Notes: generated by a model from the letters alone, not told the origin. Positions 1 through 10,107 are shown, numbered from the stretch's first letter. The stretch: 43,180 nt of DNA from Flavobacteriaceae bacterium (GCA_018608765.1 JABAYY010000029.1:1-43180), one strand, 5' to 3'. Numbers and translations are program-made.

Positions 1-2
1 AC

Positions 3-101
3 TATGCAGCACTCACTGCACTTGGAACCTTTATGATACTCAATCCGAAAAAAGCACAGGCGCAATCAAGTCCGCCAGATCCAGATGGATTTGGAGATTA
101 A
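3..101 (+). CDS. C-terminal end of a small secreted peptide (partial)
   Basis: The window opens inside a reading frame that runs to a TAA at 99-101. The visible 32 residues are a hydrophobic stretch (AALTALGTFMIL), a signal-peptidase-like AQAQ site and a short proline/aspartate/glycine tail ending PPDPDGFGD. This is the layout of a signal peptide followed by a very short mature peptide, so the whole gene is probably only 40-50 codons. I do not recognise a function. A strong terminator follows about 100 bases downstream, consistent with this being the end of a transcript. The start lies outside the window. Confidence 0.5.
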   Translation, partial: YAALTALGTFMILNPKKAQAQSSPPDPDGFGD

Positions 102-200
102 TTGGATAAAGGGATTTATTCATTTGACATCAAAAACAATTTAAATCCTCACCAAAATAGTTCGACTTTACTCCCTTTGCCTCCACATTAATTACTCAAG

Positions 201-235
201 ACCCTTGATTAACTAGTTTAATCAAGGGTTTTTTC
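201..235 (+). terminator. Intrinsic terminator
   Basis: A perfect 12-bp stem (201-212 with 218-229, arms ACCCTTGATTAA / TTAATCAAGGGT) with a 5-nt loop is followed by a T-rich run. It closes the transcript of the small peptide gene at the left edge. Confidence 0.8.
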
Positions 236-474
236 TTTTGAATTGGTAAACGATACAGACCTCATGCAAAATTTCTATTACACAAAATGAGATTATTTAG
301 ATTTAGACGCTTCAGAATCAGTTTCAAGATTGGAACAAAAAATCGTGTCCGAAACATCTAAGTCCCACAGAATTTTATTGGAAAGGTGAGATTGATAGCT
401 CAACTTCATTATCTTTACTACCACGACATAAATAAAAAAATACAATTTTGTTTTGATTGAAATTAATTAGATCT

Positions 475-2802
475 ATGAGGAAGAATGTAATGCCAATCAT
501 ACTAGTACTTGGAACTTTATGCGTGGGTTTACTATACACTTGTGAGCCTAAAAAAACAATCCAACCACCAAGATCAATTGCCATCATACCTCAACCAAAT
601 TCAGTTGTTGAAAAGCAAGGAGTTTTTGAGATAGAAAATCAAGTTTATGTTTCAAGTTGCCCAGAATTTGAACAAACCGCCTCGTTTTTAAAACAATATT
701 TAACTCAAATTGGAATTGCTTCAACAAATACTGACAAAAACAAAACAATCCAACTTACCAAAGATCTCACCATAAAAAATAAAGAAGGGTATGAACTAAA
801 CATCAGCTCAAAGCATATCGAAATAAAAGCAAAAACAGAAGCAGGTGCCTTTTATGCAGTTCAAACACTAAGACAATTATTACCCCCAAAAAAACCAATA
901 ATAAGCAACTCCTACTCCACGATTTCAATTCCTGCAATAGAAATTAAAGATGCTCCTGTATTTTCTTATCGTGGAATGCACTTAGATGTCTCTCGGAATT
1001 ATTTCCCAATTAGCTTTATCAAATCCTATATTGATGCTTTAGCATTATTAAAAATGAACACTTTTCATTGGCATTTAACGGATGATCAAGGCTGGAGAAT
1101 CGAAATAAATCAGTTTCCAAAATTACAATCAGTAGCTGCATTTAGAGACCAAACGCTTGTTGGCCATTATAACAAACAACCCCAACACTTCGACGGAAAG
1201 CGTCATGGCGGCTATTATACTCAAGAAGAGGTCAAAGAAATTGTTGCTTATGCCCAACAAAGACAAATTACAATTATTCCAGAAATTGAAATGCCTGGTC
1301 ACAGTCTAGCAGCTATAGCGGCGTATCCACATCTAAGTTGTCAAGAACAACCAGTAGCAGTAGCTCAAAAGTGGGGCGTGTTTGAAACCATTTATTGTAC
1401 CAAAGAACCCGTTTTTGATTTTCTAGAAACTGTTTTGGATGAAGTTGTAACGCTATTCCCTGGACCCTATATTCACATTGGTGGAGACGAAGCTCCAAAG
1501 ACACAATGGAAGCTATGTTCATCTTGTAAAAAACGAATGCGAGAGGAAAAATTGAAGGATGAAAATGCCTTACAAGCCTATTTTATCCAACGCATTGAAA
1601 ACTATCTTAACAGTAAAGGAAAACAAATCATCGGTTGGGACGAAATTTTAGAAGGGAGTTTAGCCAAAAACGCTACAGTTATGTCTTGGCGGGGTACGAA
1701 TGGTGCCATAGAAGCTGCAAAACAAGGGCACAACGTCATCATGACACCCACCTCCCATTGCTATTTTGACTATTATCAATCAGATCACGAAGACGAACCT
1801 TTGGCTATAGGAGGATACTTGCCTTTGGAAAAAGTGTATGCCTTCAATCCCATCCCAGAAGAATTGACAGAATTAGAATCTAAGTACATCTTGGGTGCTC
1901 AAGGCAATGTCTGGACAGAATATATGTCAACCCCAGAGCAAGTTGAATACATGTTGTTTCCCAGAATTTTGGCTATGAGTGAAGTGTTATGGACCCGTTC
2001 AGAATTAAAAAATTATGAGATTTTTTCGAAGAATGTTGAACGATTTCAAACACATTTAGAGGCTTTGGGCTATACGTATGCAAATCATTTTTATGACATT
2101 CAGGGCAGGGTAACTAATAAGGCCGATCATGTGTATATGAAACTCCAAAAAGCATCTAACAACTATAACATCTATTATTCGACAGACGCGTTAGCTCCTA
2201 CATTTTCAAAAGACCATCAATTTAAAGGCCCCATTTTAATTGACAAATCCATGACTGTAAAAGCTCAAACATTTAATGCCTTGGGCAAGCCTCTAGGGAA
2301 TCTGTTTACAAAAACTGTAAATTTACACAAAGGCATTGGTCAGGAAATTACTTTTAGTGAGCAGCCAAACAAAACCTATGTAGGAAGCGGCGCACAAGGT
2401 CTAATCAACGGCGTTTCAGGGAGTGACAAACGTTATGGCGATAATGAATGGGTAGGTTTTTGGGGCAAAGATGTAGTCATTACAATTGAATTAAAAAATA
2501 ACACTCCAATAAATTCCGTAGAAACCCGATTCTATAATGCGAACGGTCAGTGGATTTATACTCCAAAACAAGTCTCTCTGGAACTTTATGACAGCCTAGG
2601 AGGAAAAATAACGGAAGGGAAATTAGAGTTTACAACCGACCATACGACTGGCTCATTATTTGCAAAATCTAGCATCGCTCTTAACGGCCTAAATGCTAAA
2701 GTAATCAAGATATTTGTAGATAATTTTGGAGTAATTCCAGAAGGAAAGCAAGGTGCAGGTCAAAATGCTTGGACGTTTATTGATGAAATTTTTATTTTAT
2801 GA
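475..2802 (+). CDS. GH20 beta-N-acetylhexosaminidase, lipoprotein
   Basis: Exo-acting beta-hexosaminidase of glycoside hydrolase family 20, expected to remove terminal GlcNAc/GalNAc from chitooligosaccharides or glycans by substrate-assisted catalysis. From the ATG at 475 it has 775 residues. The N-terminus is a lipoprotein signal with C23 after LLYT, so it is probably surface- or periplasm-anchored. A GH20b-like domain lies at about 35-150 and the catalytic barrel at about 155-500. The catalytic Asp-Glu pair is visible as HIGGDEAPK (D338, E339), with HWHLTDDQGWR upstream. The last 240 residues look like a chitobiase C-terminal domain plus a discoidin-like beta domain (GSGAQGLINGVSGSD). A TTG at 457 is in frame, but the ATG gives a better signal peptide. 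The stop overlaps the next start (ATGA), so the gene is coupled to cutC and the GH2 gene. Confidence 0.92.
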   Translation: MRKNVMPIILVLGTLCVGLLYTCEPKKTIQPPRSIAIIPQPNSVVEKQGVFEIENQVYVSSCPEFEQTASFLKQYLTQIGIASTNTDKNKTIQLTKDLTIKNKEGYELNISSKHIEIKAKTEAGAFYAVQTLRQLLPPKKPIISNSYSTISIPAIEIKDAPVFSYRGMHLDVSRNYFPISFIKSYIDALALLKMNTFHWHLTDDQGWRIEINQFPKLQSVAAFRDQTLVGHYNKQPQHFDGKRHGGYYTQEEVKEIVAYAQQRQITIIPEIEMPGHSLAAIAAYPHLSCQEQPVAVAQKWGVFETIYCTKEPVFDFLETVLDEVVTLFPGPYIHIGGDEAPKTQWKLCSSCKKRMREEKLKDENALQAYFIQRIENYLNSKGKQIIGWDEILEGSLAKNATVMSWRGTNGAIEAAKQGHNVIMTPTSHCYFDYYQSDHEDEPLAIGGYLPLEKVYAFNPIPEELTELESKYILGAQGNVWTEYMSTPEQVEYMLFPRILAMSEVLWTRSELKNYEIFSKNVERFQTHLEALGYTYANHFYDIQGRVTNKADHVYMKLQKASNNYNIYYSTDALAPTFSKDHQFKGPILIDKSMTVKAQTFNALGKPLGNLFTKTVNLHKGIGQEITFSEQPNKTYVGSGAQGLINGVSGSDKRYGDNEWVGFWGKDVVITIELKNNTPINSVETRFYNANGQWIYTPKQVSLELYDSLGGKITEGKLEFTTDHTTGSLFAKSSIALNGLNAKVIKIFVDNFGVIPEGKQGAGQNAWTFIDEIFIL

Positions 2803-3503
2803 AAATGACCTTAGAAATTTGTGCAAATTCATTTCAGTCCGCTAAAAATGCGCAGTTGGCAGGAGCAAATAGGATTGAATTGTGTCAAGAGTTATCTCTA
2901 GGAGGGCTGACCCCCAGTTATGGTTTATTAAAAATGGTATTAACTCAAATTGATATTGAAACATTTGTATTGATTCGACCGCGAAGTGGAAGTTTTTGTT
3001 ATTCAGACCATGAAATTGAAATAATGAAAGAAAATATCAAAATTGCTAAAAATTTAGGCTGCCATGGAATTGTATCTGGAGTTTTATTAAAAGACCATAG
3101 AATAGATATTGAACGACTAAAAACTCTTGTAGAACTGTCAAAACCACTTCCCTTTACTTTTCATCGAGCATTCGACTGTGTGCCTGATCCTTTAGAAGCT
3201 TTAGACACTTTAATTAATCTCAACATAAACCGAGTTTTGACCTCGGGTCAAGAACTAAAAGCTGAAAACGGACTGCCCTTATTACTAGAATTACAAAAAA
3301 AAGCAAAAGATTCTATCATTATTATGCCTGGAAGTGGAATAAACTCCAATAATATAACCCAGTTTAAAGCTACAAATTTCAAAGAACTTCATGCCTCAGC
3401 ATCAGCACAACTTCAAAATACTAAAACCTCAGCTATTTACGATTCACCTCAAACAGTTTCGGATCTCAATAAAATTAAACTGCTCTTAAAACGAATGCAA
3501 TGA
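2799..3503 (+). CDS. cutC: CutC family TIM-barrel protein
   Basis: 234-residue member of the CutC family, named for copper homeostasis in E. coli but of disputed biochemical role. Family hallmarks are the N-terminal LEICANSFQSA and GANRIELCQELSLGGLTPS, the central IRPRSGSFCYS, and TFHRAFDC / VLTSGQ / IMPGSGI in the second half of the barrel. There is no signal peptide, so it should be cytoplasmic. It overlaps the upstream GH20 stop by 4 bases and the downstream GH2 start by 4 bases, so all three are translated from one message. Being locked between two glycosidases argues for a role in sugar or glycan metabolism rather than copper handling in this organism; that is inference. Family assignment is firm, function is not. 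Confidence 0.88.
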   Translation: MKMTLEICANSFQSAKNAQLAGANRIELCQELSLGGLTPSYGLLKMVLTQIDIETFVLIRPRSGSFCYSDHEIEIMKENIKIAKNLGCHGIVSGVLLKDHRIDIERLKTLVELSKPLPFTFHRAFDCVPDPLEALDTLINLNINRVLTSGQELKAENGLPLLLELQKKAKDSIIIMPGSGINSNNITQFKATNFKELHASASAQLQNTKTSAIYDSPQTVSDLNKIKLLLKRMQ

Positions 3504-5974
3504 GAAGTATCTGTGTGTTTTTATTAGCCTCGTTTTCTCTACTTGCTTGCAAGCACAAGCAAGAACTACCTGTAAACATGTCTATAGACCGTCATTGGCA
3601 ATTTAAAAATATAAATGACACCCTGTGGAATTCAGCCAGTATTCCTGGGACCGTTCATACCGATTTACTAAAAAACAAATTAATTGAGGATCCTTTTATT
3701 GGAAATCATGAAACAAGTATGCAATGGATTTCTGAATCGGATTGGGAATATAAGACCCATTTTGAAGTCCAACCAGAAGAATTAGAAAAAACACATCATG
3801 AACTCATTTTTAAAGGACTCGACACCTACGCTTCGGTATATATGAATGACCTTTTAATTCTCAAAACCAACAACGCTTTTCGTGAGTATGTCGTAGATGT
3901 AAAAGGAATTATAAAAGCCAAAAATTCTTTGAAAATTTTCTTTAAAAACCCCGCTCAGATTGAATCTAAAGTAGCCTCTAAATTACCCTATACTTTACCT
4001 GAAGGAAACCGTGTTTTTACTCGAAAAGCTCAATTTCAATATGGATGGGATTGGGGGCCTAAATTAAATACCAGTGGTATTTGGAGACCTATTACACTCA
4101 AAACCTGGAACTCCTACACAATTAAAGACATCTATATAAAACAACTGTATTTGGGGGATGAAAAAGCATCTTTAGAACTTCAATTGGAACAATCTACACC
4201 CCATAAAACGCCATTAACATATAAAATTTATATTGATGGTAAATTGTATAAATCCATCCATCAAACACCAAAAAATGGACTCACAAAATTAGCGGTCGAA
4301 ATAAAAAACCCAAGACGTTGGTGGCCACACAATTTGGGTGAACCTTACCTCTATACAATCAAAGTTTTGGTTTTCAAACAGAAAACACTTCTAGATCAAG
4401 TTGAAACTAAAACAGGACTTAGAACTGTTGAATTGGCAACGGAAAAGGATGCTATTGGCTCTGCATTTTATTTTAAAATAAATGGGATTGCTGTCTATGC
4501 AAAAGGGGCTAATTATATCCCACAAAACAGCTTTCAATCCGAAGTTACAGAAAAACATTATGAGCAGCTTTTAAACGACGTAGTAGGAGCGAATATGAAT
4601 ATGCTTCGCGTTTGGGGTGGAGGAATTTATGAAAATGATTTGTTTTATGAACTGGCTGATGAGAAAGGATTACTTATTTGGCAAGATTTTATGTTTGCTT
4701 GTGCTATGTATCCCGGCGATCCAGAATTTTTAGAAACTGTACAACAGGAAGCCATTCAAAATGTAAAAAGACTCCGGAATCATCCCGCAGTAGTTCTGTG
4801 GTGTGGTAATAATGAAAGTGCCGAAGGATGGCGCCGATGGGGCTGGAAAAAAGGACGTAGCAAAGCAGAAAAAAACGAAATTTGGTCCCATTATTTAAAA
4901 CTATTTGACTCTATTCTACCTTCAACTGTTCAGTCCTATTCAGACACGCCCTATTGGGAATCTTCTCCCCTCTTTGGACGTGGAAATAAAAAATACCTAA
5001 CGCAAGGGGATGCGCATGACTGGTGGGTGTGGCATGATGGATATCCATTTGAACATTTTGAATCTAATATCCCAAGATTTATGAGTGAATTTGGGTTTCA
5101 ATCTTTCCCGAGTTTGGAAACTATTAAATTCATTAACCAATCTGACACTATTAGTTTTAACTCAGATGCTTTTAAAAACCACCAAAAACATGCCAAAGGA
5201 TTTAGTTTGATTGAAGACTATATGCAACGTGACTATAAAATTCCTTCAAAACCAGAAGATTATGTCTATGTCAGCCAATTACTTCAAGCCCGTGGAATTG
5301 TCAAAGGTATAGAAGCCCAAAGGCGCTCAAGACCCCATTGCATGGGGTCTTTGTTCTGGCAACTAAACGATTGTTGGCCCGCGATTTCGTGGTCGAGTAT
5401 CGATTATTTTGGACATTGGAAAGCCCTACATTATAAGGCCAAAAAAGCATTTGAAAATCTTTTCATCTCTGTAGAAATAGATCTAAATAACCTGAGTGTT
5501 TTTCTTATTAATGACCACCTTACAGCACAAATGGATACGTTGAAACTCACACTTATGGACTTTGATGGTAGAATTTTATGGGAAGAATCAAAACATGTAA
5601 CTGTAGATTCTAATTCAAGTCAAAAAGTTTTCGAGATGGATCTCTCCACATTAAAATTTGACCCCAAATCTTCAGTATTGATAGCGAAATTTAAAAAAGA
5701 AACGAAGGAAACTTATTTGGTCAAACCCAAAGATATGCAGCTTAAGCACGCTAAAATATTTAGAACACTGTCCAAGACAATGGACGGATTTAAAATTGAA
5801 CTACGCAGCAAAGTCCTACAAAAAGATGTCTTTATGCAAGCAAAGAGTAAAGGTCATTTTTCTGATAACTTTTTTGATTTATTACCTAACAAAACTAAAG
5901 TTATTTTCTTTAAATCTAATTCAATTTCTATTGATGACTTATCCATCACAACCCTCAATTCCATCCACTATTAA
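3500..5974 (+). CDS. GH2 beta-mannosidase, lipoprotein
   Basis: Glycoside hydrolase family 2 enzyme of the beta-mannosidase type (824 residues), predicted to hydrolyse terminal beta-mannose such as the Man-beta-1,4-GlcNAc core linkage. A lipoprotein signal ends at C17 (FSLLAC). A sugar-binding jelly-roll domain covers roughly 25-190 (WGPKLNTSGIWRP), an Ig-like domain about 200-310, and the catalytic barrel about 315-620. The acid/base Glu is E439 in VLWCGNNESAEGW and the nucleophile is E530 in FMSEFGFQSFPS. The motifs QYGWDWGP and MGSLFWQLNDCWP are typical of beta-mannosidases. It is the last gene of the coupled GH20-CutC-GH2 operon. A beta-galactosidase or glucuronidase is less likely given these motifs. 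Confidence 0.9.
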   Translation: MRSICVFLLASFSLLACKHKQELPVNMSIDRHWQFKNINDTLWNSASIPGTVHTDLLKNKLIEDPFIGNHETSMQWISESDWEYKTHFEVQPEELEKTHHELIFKGLDTYASVYMNDLLILKTNNAFREYVVDVKGIIKAKNSLKIFFKNPAQIESKVASKLPYTLPEGNRVFTRKAQFQYGWDWGPKLNTSGIWRPITLKTWNSYTIKDIYIKQLYLGDEKASLELQLEQSTPHKTPLTYKIYIDGKLYKSIHQTPKNGLTKLAVEIKNPRRWWPHNLGEPYLYTIKVLVFKQKTLLDQVETKTGLRTVELATEKDAIGSAFYFKINGIAVYAKGANYIPQNSFQSEVTEKHYEQLLNDVVGANMNMLRVWGGGIYENDLFYELADEKGLLIWQDFMFACAMYPGDPEFLETVQQEAIQNVKRLRNHPAVVLWCGNNESAEGWRRWGWKKGRSKAEKNEIWSHYLKLFDSILPSTVQSYSDTPYWESSPLFGRGNKKYLTQGDAHDWWVWHDGYPFEHFESNIPRFMSEFGFQSFPSLETIKFINQSDTISFNSDAFKNHQKHAKGFSLIEDYMQRDYKIPSKPEDYVYVSQLLQARGIVKGIEAQRRSRPHCMGSLFWQLNDCWPAISWSSIDYFGHWKALHYKAKKAFENLFISVEIDLNNLSVFLINDHLTAQMDTLKLTLMDFDGRILWEESKHVTVDSNSSQKVFEMDLSTLKFDPKSSVLIAKFKKETKETYLVKPKDMQLKHAKIFRTLSKTMDGFKIELRSKVLQKDVFMQAKSKGHFSDNFFDLLPNKTKVIFFKSNSISIDDLSITTLNSIHY

Positions 5975-6107
5975 ACAGTCTGTTTTTAGCCCTTAGCTTT
6001 CTCTTCATAAACCCACTCATTAACTGGGCTTTTTTATATCTAATACCTTCATTATGAATTTCAATTATTTTATCAGATATTTGTGAAGATATTAATACAG
6101 AAATAGC

Positions 6108-6644
6108 GTGGTTATTTTACATTCCAAAAAAAATATAATTCTTTATTCATTACTCAGTTTGTGCATGTTTCTTTGGGCTCAAAGTTGCAAAGAAACGCCT
6201 GTGAAGTCCCCTACCCAACCTCAAGTTAATGAATCACCCACATCCACGGATGAAACTACAAAACAGAAACCCTCTATTTTAAACACCTCAACTAGTCAAG
6301 AATTTACTGAATGGAACCACTATCCCATTTTAGATACTGCTATAAAAAACCTCGAAACTGGAGACCCTTCTTTTTTCAAACAACCCATTGAGGATATAAG
6401 TCAATTGTTTTTAGATATTAAAAAAAGTGTTCCCAAATCCTTAAAAACGAATGGTATTTTGGCACGTGTTAAAGTCACTGAAACCTTAGCTCGTAAACTA
6501 CACGAACTTTACAGCGTTGAGGATACAGACTTGATAGAATCCGAACAAACTAAAGCCGATCTGATTGAATCACATTCCAATTTAAAGTTTCAAATAAACA
6601 AAACGCGCGAAAAAGAAGCGCAACGCATTATAAAACCAATTTAA
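6108..6644 (+). CDS. Hypothetical lipoprotein
   Basis: 178-residue protein that I do not recognise. It begins with a GTG at 6108; no in-frame ATG gives a complete signal peptide. The N-terminus has a KK pair, a hydrophobic core and C27 in WAQSC, which looks like a lipoprotein signal. It is followed by a Thr/Pro/Ser/Lys-rich linker at about 30-60. The remainder is predicted helical and charged. It contains a stretch about leaving or acting on 'KVTETLARKLHELYSVED' and ends in a Lys/Glu-rich region, so a small helical-bundle lipoprotein is likely. It stands alone between the glycosidase operon and the BNR-repeat gene on the same strand. Confidence 0.6.
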   Translation: MVILHSKKNIILYSLLSLCMFLWAQSCKETPVKSPTQPQVNESPTSTDETTKQKPSILNTSTSQEFTEWNHYPILDTAIKNLETGDPSFFKQPIEDISQLFLDIKKSVPKSLKTNGILARVKVTETLARKLHELYSVEDTDLIESEQTKADLIESHSNLKFQINKTREKEAQRIIKPI

Positions 6645-6711
6645 TTTTTTTACACTAAACCGTCTTCTTAAAAAGAAGGCAAAATTATATTAACCAACCA
6701 ATTTAGCTATC

Positions 6712-9700
6712 ATGAGAATTATTCTTGTCTTACTCTTTACTTTTTGCTGTCTTTTTTCCAATGCGCAAGTTGGTTCTGGAACCCCTTGGATGAAAGGTCT
6801 AAAACATTCTGAAGCAAACCCTTTGACATTTAAAGAAATTGTCGATGCCGGGAATGCCTACTGGAAAACTCGTGACACAGACGCTAAAGGGAGTGGATAC
6901 AAACCCTTCAAACGTTGGGAGTCCTTTTGGCAAAGCTATGTGAATGCCGATGGATTTTTACCAACCTCTCAAGAATTGTGGGACGTATGGGAAGCTAAAA
7001 ACTCTCAGAAATCACAACGCCGTTCATCAGCAGTTAGGACTGATGAAAGTAATTGGGAATCTATGGGTCCCACTGATTTTTTAAATCGAACTACAAACAG
7101 TGCAAACATTGGTCGTGTTAATACTATTGTTGTTGACCCTTACAATTCAAACATCATTTATGTTGGATCTCCCGCAGGAGGAATTTGGAAATCCACTGAT
7201 GCAGGACAAACATACATTCCTTTAACGGACTACTTACCTCAAATTGGGGTTTCTGGAATCACTATTGACCCAACCAATACGGACATTCTTTACATTGCCA
7301 CAGGCGATGATGACTATAACAACGCTTTAAGCGTAGGAATTTGGAAATCAACAGATGCAGGAGCCAATTGGCAACAAACAGGACTTAATCCGTCTAACAC
7401 TCCATACAGAACCTCAGAAATATATATCAACCCTAGTGATGCCAACATGCTTTGGGTTGCAACTAGTGATGGGATTTTTAAATCTACAGATGGTGGAGAT
7501 ACTTGGACAAACAAACAATCTGGTGGCTTTAGAGACCTCAAAGTAAAACCTAGTGATCCTAATATCATTTATGGAACTACTGATGATAAATTTTATAAAT
7601 CTACAGATGCAGGAGAAACCTTTACACATATTACAGATGGGCTGCCAACTTCTTCAGGACGTCTTTTTATTGATATAACTCCGGCGAATAATAACCTGGT
7701 TTATATGGTGGCATCAAATACTGATAACACCTACCAAGGAATCTACAAATCGTTGGACAGTGGTACAACTTTCACACAAATGGAAAACACTACTAATATT
7801 TTTGAAAGCTCTCAATCGTGGTATGATTTAGCCATTGCTGTTTCAAACTCCAATGAAAATGAAATTTATGTAGGCTGTTTAAACGTTTGGAAATCGAGTG
7901 ATGGAGGTGATTCATTTTCAAAGCTTAATGAGTGGTACAGCCGTACAAACTCATACACGCATGCTGACATTCATTTTATCCGTTCTTTTAACGATGGTAT
8001 ATTTGTAGGATCTGATGGTGGTATTTTTGAATCCACAGATGCAGGTAACACATTTACGGATTTAACTCCCGGACTGGCAATCAGTCAATTTTACAGAATT
8101 TCTGTATCCAAACAAAATTCTAATAAAATTGCGGGAGGACTTCAGGACAATGGAGGTTTTGGACGTGATGAACAATGGAGTAATTACCATGGTGGAGACG
8201 GTATGGAAGGCGTCATTGACCCTAACAACGATAACATTTATTATGGTTTTTCGCAGCGTGGCGGTAGTCTAAACATAAACACTACATCTGGTCAAAATGG
8301 CGGTACGGCTGGCTATGGACCTCCCTCTGGTGAAGAAGGAAATTGGATTACTCCACTTTCAATAAACAAAGAGAGTGAATTGTATGCAGGATATAGCAGT
8401 GTTTACAACTTTAGTTCTGGAAATTGGACAAAAGTCTCAGATACTTTTGAAGCGAATATTGAGGTTTTAGAACTCGACCCTATCGACTCGGATATTATGT
8501 ATGTAAGTTTTTCTTATTATGACAATGTGAATGGTAGCATACATCATGAACTCCATAGAAGTATAAATCACGGAGTTACATTTTCACTGATACAAAATCT
8601 TACAAATAATATTACATCCATTGAAGTTAATAACAACGATAATACGATCGTTTATATAACCACAAGCGGAGGCTCTGGAAAGGTTTATAAATCTACCGAT
8701 CAAGGGGATAATTTTATAGAGATTACAGGAACGCTTCCTAATGTCACAAAAAACATTATCAAACACCAGCCTTTCTCTCCAACGAATGCGCTGTATCTTG
8801 GAACAAGCTTAGGGGTATATAGATACGACGATCTCACAAACGATTGGGGACTTTATGAAACAAACCTTCCAAATACATCTGTCAGAGATTTAAGTATCAA
8901 CACTGTGGACTATAATATTACCGCTGGAACTCACGGTCGTGGTATTTGGCGAAGTGATTTGCAGGCGGAAGCTTTAGCACCTAATGACATTCAATTGGTC
9001 GCTGTTGAAAATCTAGTAAGTATGCAAATTAATTGCGGAGCCATCTCTCCACAATTAAGAGTGCTTAATAATGGTCAAAATAGCATTAACACTATTGACA
9101 TTACATACAGCTTTGACGGAGCTAATGAAACACCACTCACATGGAATGGCACCATCGCTTCACAAGCGACCGCTGTCTTGGACTTAGTTGACATAACGTT
9201 AGCTTATGGAATCCACTCCCTTAATGTAACCACCACAATTAACAATGATTATTTTACTCACAACAACAGTACTGAAATTACGTTTTATGTGAATGAAACT
9301 GGCGAAACTGGGGTGGTAAATACATTTGAAAATTCTAGTGACGAACTTATCGTCATTAATGAAGGAGGAGATGTCTGGCAACGTGGAGTTCCTACAGGAG
9401 CTCTGCTTAACACTGCGGCATCCGGAACAAACGTATATGGCACAAACTTGAGTGGTAATTATGAAAACAACTTAAAAGGGTATCTGACATCTAAATGTTA
9501 CGACCTGACAACTTTAGCCAATCCCGTTTTAAAATTTCAAATGGCTTTCGACTTAGAAACAAACTACGATGTCGCCTATGTTCAGTATTCAACAAATCAA
9601 GGAGTTGACTGGGAGGTACTTGGAACAAGTACAGACCCTAACTGGTATAACTCTAGCGCAAATGGTTGCAGCAACTGTGTTGGCGGGCAATGGACTGGAA

Positions 9701-10107
9701 CAGATACAAATCTCACAGAATATTCGTACGACCTAGCAGCTTTTAGCACGCAATCAAATATGATTTTTAGAATGGTATTTCATTCAGATGGTTATGTAAA
9801 TCTAGAAGGAGTGGTTATCGATGATTTATTGGTAGATGGCACCACATTGGATGCTGATAATTTTCAAATTAACCAAATTTCAGTATATCCAAATCCATCC
9901 AAAGATGTCTTTTATGTCAAATTAAATAACAGCACTCCTTTTGATCTTCGTGTAACAGACATCACTGGAAAAATCGTATATACTAAAAAACAAATTAATT
10001 CTGGAACGCCATTTCCATTGCTAATGGAAGCGTATTCAAGTGGGGTTTATTTTTTACAAATCGAAGCTAACAACCAACTAACCACGCGAAAATTAATTTT
10101 GAATTAG
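6712..10107 (+). CDS. BNR/sortilin-like repeat protein with type IX secretion domain
   Basis: Large secreted protein of 1131 residues. It has a cleavable signal peptide (residues 1-19, ending SNAQ) and many BNR/Asp-box repeats over about 150-760, recognisable as WKSTDAGANW, KSTDGGDTW and YKSTDAGETF. These predict a VPS10/sortilin-like beta-propeller. Next comes a beta-sandwich region with a MAM/jelly-roll look (about 870-1050). The type A type IX sorting domain begins at VYPNPSKDVF (about 1062) and ends KLILN, so the protein should be exported by the T9SS and released or anchored at the surface. Propellers of this class occur in sialidases and in non-enzymatic binding proteins; I see no sialidase Arg-triad evidence, so substrate is unknown. 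The leader just before the ATG contains ATTAACCAACCAATTTAG, see findings. Confidence 0.88.
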   Translation: MRIILVLLFTFCCLFSNAQVGSGTPWMKGLKHSEANPLTFKEIVDAGNAYWKTRDTDAKGSGYKPFKRWESFWQSYVNADGFLPTSQELWDVWEAKNSQKSQRRSSAVRTDESNWESMGPTDFLNRTTNSANIGRVNTIVVDPYNSNIIYVGSPAGGIWKSTDAGQTYIPLTDYLPQIGVSGITIDPTNTDILYIATGDDDYNNALSVGIWKSTDAGANWQQTGLNPSNTPYRTSEIYINPSDANMLWVATSDGIFKSTDGGDTWTNKQSGGFRDLKVKPSDPNIIYGTTDDKFYKSTDAGETFTHITDGLPTSSGRLFIDITPANNNLVYMVASNTDNTYQGIYKSLDSGTTFTQMENTTNIFESSQSWYDLAIAVSNSNENEIYVGCLNVWKSSDGGDSFSKLNEWYSRTNSYTHADIHFIRSFNDGIFVGSDGGIFESTDAGNTFTDLTPGLAISQFYRISVSKQNSNKIAGGLQDNGGFGRDEQWSNYHGGDGMEGVIDPNNDNIYYGFSQRGGSLNINTTSGQNGGTAGYGPPSGEEGNWITPLSINKESELYAGYSSVYNFSSGNWTKVSDTFEANIEVLELDPIDSDIMYVSFSYYDNVNGSIHHELHRSINHGVTFSLIQNLTNNITSIEVNNNDNTIVYITTSGGSGKVYKSTDQGDNFIEITGTLPNVTKNIIKHQPFSPTNALYLGTSLGVYRYDDLTNDWGLYETNLPNTSVRDLSINTVDYNITAGTHGRGIWRSDLQAEALAPNDIQLVAVENLVSMQINCGAISPQLRVLNNGQNSINTIDITYSFDGANETPLTWNGTIASQATAVLDLVDITLAYGIHSLNVTTTINNDYFTHNNSTEITFYVNETGETGVVNTFENSSDELIVINEGGDVWQRGVPTGALLNTAASGTNVYGTNLSGNYENNLKGYLTSKCYDLTTLANPVLKFQMAFDLETNYDVAYVQYSTNQGVDWEVLGTSTDPNWYNSSANGCSNCVGGQWTGTDTNLTEYSYDLAAFSTQSNMIFRMVFHSDGYVNLEGVVIDDLLVDGTTLDADNFQINQISVYPNPSKDVFYVKLNNSTPFDLRVTDITGKIVYTKKQINSGTPFPLLMEAYSSGVYFLQIEANNQLTTRKLILN

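Noticed and set aside
243-389. Decayed gene between the small peptide and the GH20 gene
   Set aside because: One frame gives DYLDLDASESVSRLEQKIVS-like text with an in-frame TGA before it, but it is only about 30 codons, has no start and no recognisable family.
5988-6036. Terminator after the GH2 gene
   Set aside because: Only short pairings (AGCCC/GGGCT over 33 bases, CCCA/TGGG) precede the T-run; too weak to call.
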